Below are positions 5,767-14,273 of a DNA stretch of 30,593 bases, one piece after another; the stretch's first letter is position 1; every line of letters starts with the position of its first letter. The position numbers and the translations under genes were made by a program. The stretch covers positions 1 through 30,593 of the forward strand of contig UQLN01000055.1 of assembly GCA_900541965.1 (NCBI GenBank), in the 5' to 3' direction. The DNA comes from an uncultured Parabacteroides sp. Its GTDB lineage: Bacteria; Bacteroidota; Bacteroidia; Bacteroidales; Tannerellaceae. Under the pieces are notes generated by a model. The model was not told the DNA's origin, made no database searches, and saw only the letters and a list, made by a program, of their open reading frames with translations.

Positions 5767-8202
5767 ATGAAATATTTAATTATCGGAGGTGTGGCCGGTG
5801 GAGCAACCGTGGCTGCCCGTTTGCGTAGAATGGACGAGAGTGCGACAGTTGTTTTGTTTGAACGTGGAAAATACGTGTCGTATGCGAATTGTGGTTTACC
5901 TTATTATATAGGGGGAACAATCAGCGACCGTGAAAAACTATTCGTTCAGACGGTAAAAGGTTTTACCGACCGTTTTCGTATCGATATCCGCACGGAGCAG
6001 GAAGTGATAGCTATCCATCCTGAGAAGAAACAGGTGGAAGTGAGGCGCCTTTCTACAGGTGAGGTATATACGGAGAATTATGATAAACTTGTTTTATCTC
6101 CCGGTGCAGAACCGCTTCGCCCGCGTATAGAAGGGATAGACCATAAGAAAATATTTACCTTGCGGAATGTACCGGATACGGATACGATAAAAAATTATCT
6201 GGTTCGGGAAAACCCCCGTCGTGCAGTTGTTGTAGGAGGAGGTTTTATCGGTTTGGAAATGGCGGAAAACCTTCACGAAGCTGGTGTTCATGTGGACGTG
6301 GTCGAAATGGCAAACCAAGTGATGGCTCCTCTTGATTTTTCGATGGCGGCAATCGTACATCAACATCTGGCTGATAAAGGAATCGGATTGTTTCTGGAAG
6401 ATGGAGTGACCCGTTTTGAGGATACGAATGGAAAGGTAACCGTTCATCTCCGTAGCGGTAAGCAAATTGAGGCAGATATGGTATTATTGAGTATCGGTGT
6501 ACGTCCGGAAACGAAGTTGGCGAAAGAGGCCGGTCTGGAAATCGGTTCGCTGGGTGGTATTGCCGTTGATGCATATATGCAGACTTCCGATACGGATATT
6601 TATGCTTTGGGGGATGCTGTTGAGGTACAACATCCGGTAACAGGCAAGCCGGCCCTTATTCCGTTGGCAGGGCCGGCAAATAAGCAGGGACGTATAGTTG
6701 CTGATAATATTGTTTTCGGAAATAAGGAAACTTATCAGGGAACAATGGGTACTTCTATCGCTAAGATATTTGACCTGACCGTAGCTACGGCCGGTGCAAA
6801 TGCAAAATTACTGAAGCGGGAGAATATAGCCTATGTATCTTCTTATACACATTCCGCATCTCATGCCGGATATTATCCTGGAGCTGTGCCCTTGTCTGTT
6901 AAAATATTATTTGCCCCTACGGATGGACGTTTGTTGGGAGCACAGGCGGTTGGCTTCGACGGAGTGGACAAGCGGATAGAAATGTTGGCCCAGGTTATCC
7001 AGCGGAAAGGTACCGTGGCAGACCTGATAGCTTTGGAGCATGCTTATGCGCCTCCTTATTCTTCAGCAAAAGACCCGGTAAATATGGCTGGTTTTGTTGC
7101 AGAAAATATCTTGTCGGGCAAATCGAAAATTATTCATTGGAGAGATATCGAAACATTGGAACCGGAAACAATCCGTATCGATGTGCGTACTCCCCATGAA
7201 TACCAGTTGGGGACTATTCCGGGATTTATCAATATACCGGTAGATGTATTGCGTGAGCATTTGGATGAATTGCCGAAAGATAAACCGATAGTCGTTACCT
7301 GTGCCGTAGGTCTGCGAGGCTACTTGGCATACCGTATCCTTACGCAGTCCGGATTTAAAAATGTCCGTAACCTATCCGGAGGATATAAAACCTGGAACGT
7401 GGCAACTGCTAAAGTCAAGCATGTAGAACCTTGTGTGCCTGCAGATAGTGGAGAATGTATTCCTGTTTCGGATACGGTGTTGAAGGTGGATGCCTGCGGA
7501 TTGATGTGTCCTGGTCCGGTTCTTCAGTTGAAGAAGAGTTATGAAACATTGAAGGCCGGCGAACAATTGCAGATAACGGCAACCGACCAGGCATTCGGCA
7601 AAGATGTTTCTGCCTGGTGTAAGATGACCGGAGCGGAATTAGTTGCCGTGGAAAATAAGAATGGGGTGGTAGCCGCTACTATCCGGAAAAATGAACAGAC
7701 GGAGGTTTGTCCGGTTACCCGTAATCAGGGTGCAGATAATAAGACTTTGATTGTCTTTAGTGACGATTTGGATAAAGCGCTTGCCTCTTTTGTGATTGCC
7801 AATGGTGCTGCCGCTACGGGAAAGAAAGTTACCATGTTCTTTACCTTCTGGGGATTAAATGTCATCAAAAAGCGGAATAAACCATCGGTCTCCAAAGATA
7901 TATTCGGGAAAATGTTCGGTTGGATGCTTCCAGCCCACAGTGGAAAACTGAAATTATCTAAAATGAATATGGGAGGAGCGGGAAGCTGGATGATGCGTCT
8001 GATAATGAAAAAGAAACGTATCGATAGCCTGGAAAGCCTCATGAAACAAGCTGTAGAGAACGGCATCGAGATGATAGCCTGTACCATGAGTATGGATGTG
8101 ATGGGAGTGAAAAAAGAAGAGTTGATGGATAATGTTACTTTAGGAGGAGTGGCCTCTTATCTGGAACGGGCGGAAGAAGCCAATTTCAATCTCTTCATTT
8201 GA
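5767..8202 (+). CDS. CoA-disulfide reductase/rhodanese/TusA/DsrE four-domain fusion
   Basis: An 811-residue cytoplasmic flavoprotein. Domain 1 (about 1-440) is a pyridine nucleotide-disulfide reductase of the CoA-disulfide/NADH oxidase type, with IIGGVAGGATVAARLRR for FAD, VVVGGGFIGLEMAE for NAD(P)H and active-site Cys42 in YANCGLPYYIGG. Domain 2 (about 455-550) is a rhodanese with Cys512 in CAVGLRG. Domain 3 (about 570-640) is TusA/SirA-like, CGLMCPGP with Cys581. Domain 4 (about 657-811) is DsrE/DsrF-like with Cys772. Related CoADR-rhodanese enzymes reduce CoA persulfides or polysulfides; here the sulfur could pass between domains within one chain (inference). The upstream ATG at 5734 lies next to the operator, and MKYLIIGG is the family start. 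Confidence 0.92.
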   Translation: MKYLIIGGVAGGATVAARLRRMDESATVVLFERGKYVSYANCGLPYYIGGTISDREKLFVQTVKGFTDRFRIDIRTEQEVIAIHPEKKQVEVRRLSTGEVYTENYDKLVLSPGAEPLRPRIEGIDHKKIFTLRNVPDTDTIKNYLVRENPRRAVVVGGGFIGLEMAENLHEAGVHVDVVEMANQVMAPLDFSMAAIVHQHLADKGIGLFLEDGVTRFEDTNGKVTVHLRSGKQIEADMVLLSIGVRPETKLAKEAGLEIGSLGGIAVDAYMQTSDTDIYALGDAVEVQHPVTGKPALIPLAGPANKQGRIVADNIVFGNKETYQGTMGTSIAKIFDLTVATAGANAKLLKRENIAYVSSYTHSASHAGYYPGAVPLSVKILFAPTDGRLLGAQAVGFDGVDKRIEMLAQVIQRKGTVADLIALEHAYAPPYSSAKDPVNMAGFVAENILSGKSKIIHWRDIETLEPETIRIDVRTPHEYQLGTIPGFINIPVDVLREHLDELPKDKPIVVTCAVGLRGYLAYRILTQSGFKNVRNLSGGYKTWNVATAKVKHVEPCVPADSGECIPVSDTVLKVDACGLMCPGPVLQLKKSYETLKAGEQLQITATDQAFGKDVSAWCKMTGAELVAVENKNGVVAATIRKNEQTEVCPVTRNQGADNKTLIVFSDDLDKALASFVIANGAAATGKKVTMFFTFWGLNVIKKRNKPSVSKDIFGKMFGWMLPAHSGKLKLSKMNMGGAGSWMMRLIMKKKRIDSLESLMKQAVENGIEMIACTMSMDVMGVKKEELMDNVTLGGVASYLERAEEANFNLFI

Positions 8203-8215
8203 CAGGGAGATAATA

Positions 8216-8275
8216 AATTACGCAGATTCCATGGCATTTATATTAGAATCCCAGAATCTGCGTAATTCTTTTTTA
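8216..8275. terminator. Terminator of the CoA-disulfide reductase gene
   Basis: A 14-bp perfect stem (8216-8229 with 8254-8267) encloses a 24-base loop and is followed by a T run at 8269-8275. It lies in the gap between convergent genes and probably also limits the minus-strand rhamnosidase transcript. Confidence 0.85.
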
Positions 8276-8296
8276 TTGTATTTTTTATCCCTGTTA

Positions 8297-10951
8297 TTAC
8301 TTATTAGGTGTTTTAGCAATCTTGAAAGTTAACAGATGCTTACCTGCTTCCAATACCATCGTCTTATCGCCTTTGACATAGTCCGGCAGATAAAGAGTGG
8401 CAGAACTGTTCGCCGGAATAACAATCTCACATAAAATCGTATTCTTTTTCCATTCCCATTTCGATATGATTTCTCCGTAGGGAGAGTCATGTTTCGCTTC
8501 GAAATGTTTGAGTTCTTTTACGAAATTAGGACGTAAAAGGATGTGTTTGAAGCCCGGTTGTTCCGGATCGGGAAAAATGCCTCCCAGCCCTTTGTAGAAC
8601 CATCCGCCGATTTCTCCGAACATCATATGGTTGTCTGATATATCGCGTTCTGCTTTCAAATCCCAGTTTTCCAACAAGGTGGTCGCTCCGTTGACAATCC
8701 ACCAGCCCCAGGAAGGATAGGTATCTTGTGCGGCTACTTTATAAGCAGTCAGGGGATATCCGTTTTCGCTCAAGGCATTCAGGATAGCTTTTGCTCCTAA
8801 TACGCCTACATCCAGATGAAATCCGGCTTCTTCCACTTTTTTGGCCAGGTTTTGGGTAACTTTGGCAATCATGTCTTCAGGTACGATTTTCCAGAACAAA
8901 GGAACACTCAACTCTGTTTGGCTTCCGTCTGCATAAATACCGGTTTCTCTGTTCAGATATTTTTCATTGACTGCATTCTTGATTTTCTCAGCCAGTGCTG
9001 TATAGTGTTTATAATCATCCTGTTTATTAAACAGTTTGGCTGCATTTGCCAGAATTTTGGCATCGGCATAGAAATAAATGGAAGAGGTAAGCTCTTTGTT
9101 TGAACGCGATTTCACAGGAACCCAGTCGCCACGTCCCCAGATGGTCAGATGATTCGGGCTGATACGGTCTACATAGTTCACATAGCGTTTGATGCTTTCG
9201 TAACAATCAGCTAAAGGTTTGCTGTCTCCATAAAACATGTACAGGTTCCACGGGATGATGGCAATTGTACTTGTCCAGTCTAAACCGTTGTCTGTTCCGT
9301 AACCCCATCCTCCGGTCGGTATAATATCAGGAAGGACACCGTTCGGTTGCTGTTCGTCCCGGTGGTCGGCAAGCCATTTCTCATAGACTGTGATTCCGTC
9401 AAAGTTGTATAAAGCAGTTTCGATAGCTAAATGTCCGTCTCCTGTCCATCCGTTTTTTTCACGTTGAGGGCAATCGGTCGGGTATCCCATCAAGTTCGAC
9501 AGATAGGCATTGTTGGTTGCCCAGCATAATTTGTTTATCAGCTCGCTGGATGTATTGATATTTCCCACGGGAGGAACATCGCTGTGCATAAAGTAGGCCG
9601 TCAGGCTGTTCTGATTGAGTGCTACCGGTTTATCGCTGGTAACTTCCACATAGCGGAAACCTTTGTAATTGAACTTTGCCATGTATTCATCGTCGTTACC
9701 GCTCAGAATCAGAATATCTGTCTGGAAAGGATCTTTTTCTTTATCTCCTCTGTAATACACGTCGATATTGGACATATCGATACGTCCGTTATCAAACAAT
9801 CGTTCTCCATGTTTGATTCTGACTTCCGTTCCGGCTTCTCCGGATACGTTTATTTTAGTTACGCCTGACATATTCTGACCGAAATCAAACACATAAGTGC
9901 GGTCGTTTATTTTGTTGACATACTTGGCTGCCAGAGTCAGTACATTGTGAATCGGACGGATTTGCTGTGCCGTTACATTTTGGGAAGGAGCCCCTCTGTA
10001 TCTGACTCCATGCCATTTGGAATCGTCAAAATCAGGAGTATTCCATCCTTTCTGCTCCAGGCGGGCATCGTAATGTTCTCCAGTATAGATACTATTGAAT
10101 ACCAATGCACCGGAAGATGTTTTCCAGCTAAGATCTGTAGGGATTGTTTCTACGCTGCCATCACTATAAGTGATGCGAAGATCCATACAGAATGTAGGCC
10201 GGTTACGCCAGGGTGCCCGGTCGAAGTCCCATACGGCTTTGGATTGGTGGTTATACCATCCGTTGCCTAAAAGTACGCCTATGGCATTTTTCCCGTTTTG
10301 AAGTTGTTCGGTTACATCGTAAGTAACATACAAGTTCCGTCTGTCGAAGCGGGTATACATCGGGTCGAGGCGGTGGTTCCCTATCTTTTCCCCATTGATA
10401 TATAGTTCATATAGCCCGGCGACAGCGATATAAGCGCGGGCAGACTTTATCGTTTTGTTAGTAGTAAATTGTTTACGGAAATAAGGGGCAGGTTCATAGT
10501 TTATGTCTTTTCCATCGCCAATCCAGGCTCCTTGCCAGTTTTTGATATTCATCATGCCGGTTTCAAAAGAATTGACGGATGAGGAGCTTTCCTCATTTTC
10601 CATGTCCCAAACCTTGACTTTCCAATAGTATTTGGTATAAGGAGACAGTTTTTCTCCGGCATAAGTAACTAAAATATCACTTACTGTTTGTTTTTTCGTA
10701 TCCCACCGGTTTCCTTTGCCGGAAACGACTTCAAGGGAATCTGTGCCTACAAGTATTTGATAGGCTGTTTGTTTGGCTCCCGTTCTAGCATCATCTATAT
10801 TCCATGATAACCGGGGAGAAGGATTATCTATTCCGATTGGATTTTCCAAGTGGTCACTCTTCAGATTGGAAGGGATACATTGCGATTGTCCCTGTACCAA
10901 TCCGATGCTCGAAAAAGATAAAAACACTAGTGGTAATAATAATTTGTTCAT
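8297..10951 (-). CDS. Secreted alpha-L-rhamnosidase, GH78
   Basis: An 884-residue glycoside hydrolase that releases terminal alpha-L-rhamnose from plant or bacterial glycans. It begins MNKLLLPLVFLSFSSIGLVQG, a type I signal peptide, so it is probably periplasmic. Next come a fibronectin-like N-terminal domain (PRLSWNI, YYWKVKVWD) and the Bac_rhamnosid_N sandwich (YELYINGEKIG, LLGNGWY). The (alpha/alpha)6 catalytic barrel carries DCPQREKNGWTGDGH at about residue 490-505, with the family acidic residues, and WTSTIAIIPWNLY. The C-terminal beta domain starts near HILLRPNF. An in-frame ATG six codons earlier is possible. It lies 33 bases downstream of the esterase gene on the same strand, as an operon. 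Confidence 0.92.
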   Translation of the reverse strand: MNKLLLPLVFLSFSSIGLVQGQSQCIPSNLKSDHLENPIGIDNPSPRLSWNIDDARTGAKQTAYQILVGTDSLEVVSGKGNRWDTKKQTVSDILVTYAGEKLSPYTKYYWKVKVWDMENEESSSSVNSFETGMMNIKNWQGAWIGDGKDINYEPAPYFRKQFTTNKTIKSARAYIAVAGLYELYINGEKIGNHRLDPMYTRFDRRNLYVTYDVTEQLQNGKNAIGVLLGNGWYNHQSKAVWDFDRAPWRNRPTFCMDLRITYSDGSVETIPTDLSWKTSSGALVFNSIYTGEHYDARLEQKGWNTPDFDDSKWHGVRYRGAPSQNVTAQQIRPIHNVLTLAAKYVNKINDRTYVFDFGQNMSGVTKINVSGEAGTEVRIKHGERLFDNGRIDMSNIDVYYRGDKEKDPFQTDILILSGNDDEYMAKFNYKGFRYVEVTSDKPVALNQNSLTAYFMHSDVPPVGNINTSSELINKLCWATNNAYLSNLMGYPTDCPQREKNGWTGDGHLAIETALYNFDGITVYEKWLADHRDEQQPNGVLPDIIPTGGWGYGTDNGLDWTSTIAIIPWNLYMFYGDSKPLADCYESIKRYVNYVDRISPNHLTIWGRGDWVPVKSRSNKELTSSIYFYADAKILANAAKLFNKQDDYKHYTALAEKIKNAVNEKYLNRETGIYADGSQTELSVPLFWKIVPEDMIAKVTQNLAKKVEEAGFHLDVGVLGAKAILNALSENGYPLTAYKVAAQDTYPSWGWWIVNGATTLLENWDLKAERDISDNHMMFGEIGGWFYKGLGGIFPDPEQPGFKHILLRPNFVKELKHFEAKHDSPYGEIISKWEWKKNTILCEIVIPANSSATLYLPDYVKGDKTMVLEAGKHLLTFKIAKTPNK

Positions 10952-10984
10952 ATAATTTAAATTAGTCATTGAGATAGTTTGTCT

Positions 10985-11848
10985 TTAAAAACTAGCCAGC
11001 CATGCTTTCAGGTCTTGCTGCATTTCTTTGTGGTATTTAAAATCTTTGTTGCACCCCCATCCGTGTCCTCCCGAAGGATAGATATACAGGGATGCCGGAA
11101 CCTTTTTTTCTTTTAGAGCTAAATAATAATATGCTCCGTTTTTTGTGGGAACGACATCGTCATCATCGGAGAAAACGATAAATGCTCTTGGTGTCTCGCT
11201 GGTAATCTGTTTTTCATTTGAATATAGCTCTTCGAGTTTCTGGGATACATCTCTTCCTAATAAATTATCGCGAGACCCCATGTGGGTAAAAGATTTATCC
11301 ATGGTGATTACAGGATAAAACAAGACTTGGAAGGCAGGACGTAATTCCGGTTTGATATGGGTCGCTATGGTTGAAGCCAGATGTCCTCCGGCAGAAGACC
11401 CCATAATGCCTATATCGGCTGGATTTATATTCCATTCTTTTGCATTGTCCTTTACCAACCGGATCGCTTCTTCCGCATCGGAAAAAGGAACTTCTTTAAC
11501 ACCTCTGGGCATGCGATATTTTAAGACGGCAAATGCGATGCCTAATTCGTTAAAGAAAGGAGCCCAGTCATACCCTTCATGGTTGTATGCTAATCCTCCG
11601 TAAGCTCCTCCGGGACAAGCGATGATGATGCGTCCGGTAGCCACTTCTTTCTGAGGTAAAAAGACACGTAATGACGGTTTGTAGTTCTGGATATTATCAT
11701 CGAAAGGCGTATGGTCTATTCCATTGGTATTAGGAAGCCCGTTTGTCCATAAATCGATGTTGAACTCTTTCGCCGTACATTGAGCTGTGACTGGATTGTT
11801 TATGAAAAGAAATATCCAGAGGATGAATAATGATGTAATTGTTTTCAT
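10985..11848 (-). CDS. Secreted alpha/beta hydrolase, probable carbohydrate acetyl-esterase
   Basis: A 287-residue alpha/beta-hydrolase with signal peptide MKTITSLFILWIFLFI...TAQ. The oxyanion region is CPGGAYGGLAYNHEGYDWA, the nucleophile elbow is GSSAGGH (Ser near 150), the acid is likely in FSDDDDVVP (about 228) and the histidine in SGGHGWG (about 261). This pattern fits the BD-FAE/acetyl-xylan esterase-like group. As first gene of an operon with the rhamnosidase it may remove acyl groups that block rhamnose release (inference). No SusC/SusD pair, sigma/anti-sigma pair or hybrid two-component sensor accompanies it. I see no clear TAnnTTTG box upstream. Confidence 0.87.
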   Translation of the reverse strand: MKTITSLFILWIFLFINNPVTAQCTAKEFNIDLWTNGLPNTNGIDHTPFDDNIQNYKPSLRVFLPQKEVATGRIIIACPGGAYGGLAYNHEGYDWAPFFNELGIAFAVLKYRMPRGVKEVPFSDAEEAIRLVKDNAKEWNINPADIGIMGSSAGGHLASTIATHIKPELRPAFQVLFYPVITMDKSFTHMGSRDNLLGRDVSQKLEELYSNEKQITSETPRAFIVFSDDDDVVPTKNGAYYYLALKEKKVPASLYIYPSGGHGWGCNKDFKYHKEMQQDLKAWLASF

Positions 11849-12049
11849 AATATTAAATTATAGTTTATCGTATTTTGTATGAAACTCTCTTATCTAAATC
11901 CGATTAGAAGTGAAATTCCGTTAACATTTGAATTTTCGATTCATTTTTGTTATTGTAATGTGAATAATGGCCTAAAAAACGCCTTAAAATTAATCAGTTT
12001 TTTCATATATTGGAGGGATATGTTACAAAAGTTCATATTACAGAGGCTA
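11849..12049. other. Intergenic region upstream of the esterase gene
   Basis: About 200 AT-rich bases that should hold the promoter of the minus-strand esterase/rhamnosidase operon. I find no good -7 match. A 63-codon plus-strand frame at 11879-12070 is compositionally unconvincing and has no recognisable features. Confidence 0.4.
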
Positions 12050-12123
12050 AACAAAAATAAAAGGCGTTGATTTATACAAACTAATTTGTTCAGAATCAAA
12101 ATCGTTTATATAAATCAACGCCT
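12050..12123 (-). terminator. Terminator of serS
   Basis: A perfect 15-bp inverted repeat (12062-12076 with 12109-12123) encloses a 32-base loop and lies 20 bases after the serS stop. Read on the minus strand it runs into a T-rich tract (12050-12061). Confidence 0.8.
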
Positions 12124-12142
12124 GTGCGCGTTTGATAATCTT

Positions 12143-13417
12143 CTATTTAATCATATCAAAGCCAGTATAAGGAACTAATGCCTTTGGTATACGGATGCCT
12201 TCCGGTGTCTGGTTGTTTTCAAGCAATGCCGCAACAATACGAGGCAAGGCTAATGCGCTACCATTCAGTGTATGGCAAAGCTGAGTCTTTTTGTCTTCTC
12301 CACGGAAACGGCATTTCAGTCGGTTTGCCTGATAGTTTTCGAAATTGGAAACAGAACTTACTTCTAACCAGCGTTTCTGAGCTTCGGAATACACCTCGAA
12401 GTCGAAACATAAAGCAGCGGTAAAACTGATATCGCCACCACATAAGCGAAGAATGCGGTAAGGCAATTCCAATTTAACCAACAAACTTTCCACATGAGCC
12501 AGCATTTCTTTCAAAGATTCGTAAGAATGCTCCGGTGTGTCTATACGAACGATTTCAACTTTTGAAAATTCATGCAGACGGTTCAAACCGCGAACATCTT
12601 TACCATAAGAACCTGCTTCGCGACGGAAACATTGTGTGTAAGCACAATTCTTAATCGGAAGGGATTTTTCATCCAGAATAACATCACGATAGATATTGGT
12701 TACCGGAACTTCAGCGGTTGGAATCAGATACAAATCATCCAGGTTACAGTGATACATTTGTCCTTCTTTATCAGGTAACTGTCCGGTACCGAAACCGGAA
12801 GCCTGGTTTACAACCGTAGGAGGCATAATTTCCAGATAACCGGCATCACGTGCTTCGTCCAGGAAGAAATTAATCAGAGCGCGTTGTAAACGTGCACCTT
12901 GTCCTTTATAAACAGGAAATCCTGCCCCTGTGATTTTAACCCCCAGATCGAAATCTATCAAATCATATTTTTTTGCCAGTTCCCAGTGGGGCAGGGCATC
13001 TTTGGGAAGTTCAGTTTCCATACCCCCCATTTTTTCTACCACATTATCTTCGGCACCGTTTCCTTCCGGTACGCTTTCGTGAGGAATATTCGGGATGGTA
13101 TAAAGCAGGTTTTGCATATCTTCGGCAGCCTGGTCCATTTCAGCCTGAAGGCTTTTGCTGGCTTCCTTGATTTCGGAAACACGCTTTTTGGCAGCTTCGG
13201 CTTCTTCCTTTTTCCCTTCTTTCATCAGCGAACCGATAAGTTTGGAAGTGGAGTTCACCTCTGCCAGATTGTTATCTAATTGTGTTTGTGCACTACGTCT
13301 TTTATCGTTCAGTTCAATCACTTTTGCAATGCTTTCTTTTGCATCTTTAAAGTGTTTTTTTTCCAGACCCCGTATTACCCGGTCTGTTTCTTCCGTAATT
13401 ACTTTAAGCGTCAACAT
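12143..13417 (-). CDS. serS: Seryl-tRNA synthetase
   Basis: A 424-residue class IIa synthetase that charges tRNA-Ser (and tRNA-Sec where present). The N-terminal antiparallel coiled-coil arm (about 25-105), rich in K/E/A, grips the long variable arm of tRNA-Ser. Motif 2 is FRREAG at 264-269, followed by YGKDVRGLNRLHEFSKVEIV. Motif 3 is NGSALALPRIVAALLENNQ, and TAEVPVTN marks the serine pocket. Length is normal. It has its own promoter and terminator. Confidence 0.97.
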   Translation of the reverse strand: MLTLKVITEETDRVIRGLEKKHFKDAKESIAKVIELNDKRRSAQTQLDNNLAEVNSTSKLIGSLMKEGKKEEAEAAKKRVSEIKEASKSLQAEMDQAAEDMQNLLYTIPNIPHESVPEGNGAEDNVVEKMGGMETELPKDALPHWELAKKYDLIDFDLGVKITGAGFPVYKGQGARLQRALINFFLDEARDAGYLEIMPPTVVNQASGFGTGQLPDKEGQMYHCNLDDLYLIPTAEVPVTNIYRDVILDEKSLPIKNCAYTQCFRREAGSYGKDVRGLNRLHEFSKVEIVRIDTPEHSYESLKEMLAHVESLLVKLELPYRILRLCGGDISFTAALCFDFEVYSEAQKRWLEVSSVSNFENYQANRLKCRFRGEDKKTQLCHTLNGSALALPRIVAALLENNQTPEGIRIPKALVPYTGFDMIK

Positions 13418-13445
13418 ACTTTATATGATGTTTTTATTTGAGGTG

Positions 13446-13453
13446 CAAATATA
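13446..13453 (-). promoter_or_regulatory. -7 box of the serS promoter
   Basis: Read on the minus strand this is TATATTTG, an exact TAnnTTTG match, about 30 bases before the serS ATG. The -33 region is poor. Confidence 0.65.
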
Positions 13454-13521
13454 CATAAAAAAGTAACCACGGAATATCATTATTCACTACTATAATATTT
13501 TACTATTATAATATTATCATA

Positions 13522-14058
13522 TTATTTTACTCTTCCTCCTGTCAGCCAGGTTCGCATATAGTACGGTTCGCTCAGGCTGCTGACCATAACTCCTCCGGAT
13601 GTGCTGGTATGGATAAATTTTCCGTTTTTCAGATAAATACCGACGTGGGTAGGAACTTTTCTTCTGCTTTTCCCTGTGCGGAAAAAGACCAGGTCGCCTT
13701 CTTTCAGATTGCCCCTGCTTACTTTTTTACAGTTATATTTTAGCATATCAGCGGAGGTACGTGCCAGCTTTTTTCCATATATGTTTTTATAAACAATGCC
13801 TACAAAGCCGGAACAATCCACACCTCTTTTGGTGCTTCCTCCCATCCGGTGGGGGGTACCGAGCCAATGGGCGCCTTCGTTATAAAGAAAAATATTATCA
13901 TTCGGTGTGATATTCACGCCATATAGTCTGGAAAGTTCTTTAGGACCTTTGAAATCCGCAGGCAGAGTTATTTTTTCTTGATGTTTACTTTTACAGCCTG
14001 TAACCAATAAAAGCAGGCAGAGGATTGATAGTATATAGGTATAGTATTTGTGTTTCAT
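13522..14058 (-). CDS. NlpC/P60 family lipoprotein (cell-wall endopeptidase)
   Basis: A 178-residue secreted cysteine peptidase. The lipobox LVTGC puts the lipidated cysteine at 22, so it is membrane-anchored facing the periplasm. The NlpC/P60 core has Cys82 in DCSGF, His138 in THVGIYL and a third polar residue His150 in KFIHTS. Members cleave peptide stems of peptidoglycan, typically the gamma-D-Glu-diamino acid bond. It is compact, with one catalytic domain and no obvious SH3 or LysM repeats. It follows the aldolase gene on the same strand but has its own probable promoter. Confidence 0.92.
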   Translation of the reverse strand: MKHKYYTYILSILCLLLLVTGCKSKHQEKITLPADFKGPKELSRLYGVNITPNDNIFLYNEGAHWLGTPHRMGGSTKRGVDCSGFVGIVYKNIYGKKLARTSADMLKYNCKKVSRGNLKEGDLVFFRTGKSRRKVPTHVGIYLKNGKFIHTSTSGGVMVSSLSEPYYMRTWLTGGRVK

Positions 14059-14085
14059 TATTTATTGGGTATGTATTCTCTGGGG

Positions 14086-14093
14086 TAAAGATA
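14086..14093 (-). promoter_or_regulatory. Probable -7 box of the NlpC/P60 gene
   Basis: On the minus strand the box reads TATCTTTA, one base off TAnnTTTG, with a TTG about 18 bases upstream. Confidence 0.45.
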
Positions 14094-14176
14094 AGAAATT
14101 CCTTTAACCTGCAATAAAAATGCAGAAGCTATCTTCCTTGTTGGAGGTTCACGGTGATTATCAAAGTTGCCTCAAA

Positions 14177-14221
14177 CGACAGTTCGACCCGGGTCAGACA
14201 ACTGTCTGTCGAGGATCGAAC
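14177..14221. repeat. GC-rich nested inverted repeats between the aldolase and NlpC/P60 genes
   Basis: Three overlapping pairings occur in 45 bases: CGACAG (14177-14182) with CTGTCG (14206-14211), GTTCGA (14182-14187) with TCGAAC (14216-14221), and CAGAC (14195-14199) with GTCTG (14204-14208), with CCCGGG between. The arms compete, so alternative folds are possible. It lies downstream of the aldolase gene on the minus strand but lacks a T tract. It could be a non-classical terminator, a small RNA or a protein-binding site. Confidence 0.4.
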
Positions 14222-14273
14222 AACATATTTATCCGATTTAATATAAAATGGATAAGGGGGAATTTCTATTTTA

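Noticed and set aside
11879..12070. 63-codon plus-strand open frame in the esterase upstream region
   Set aside because: No family motif, poor composition, no promoter; it overlaps the serS terminator arm.
14182..14221. tRNA-like T-loop sequence on the minus strand
   Set aside because: GTTCGATCC resembles a T arm, but there is no acceptor stem, D arm or anticodon arm around it.
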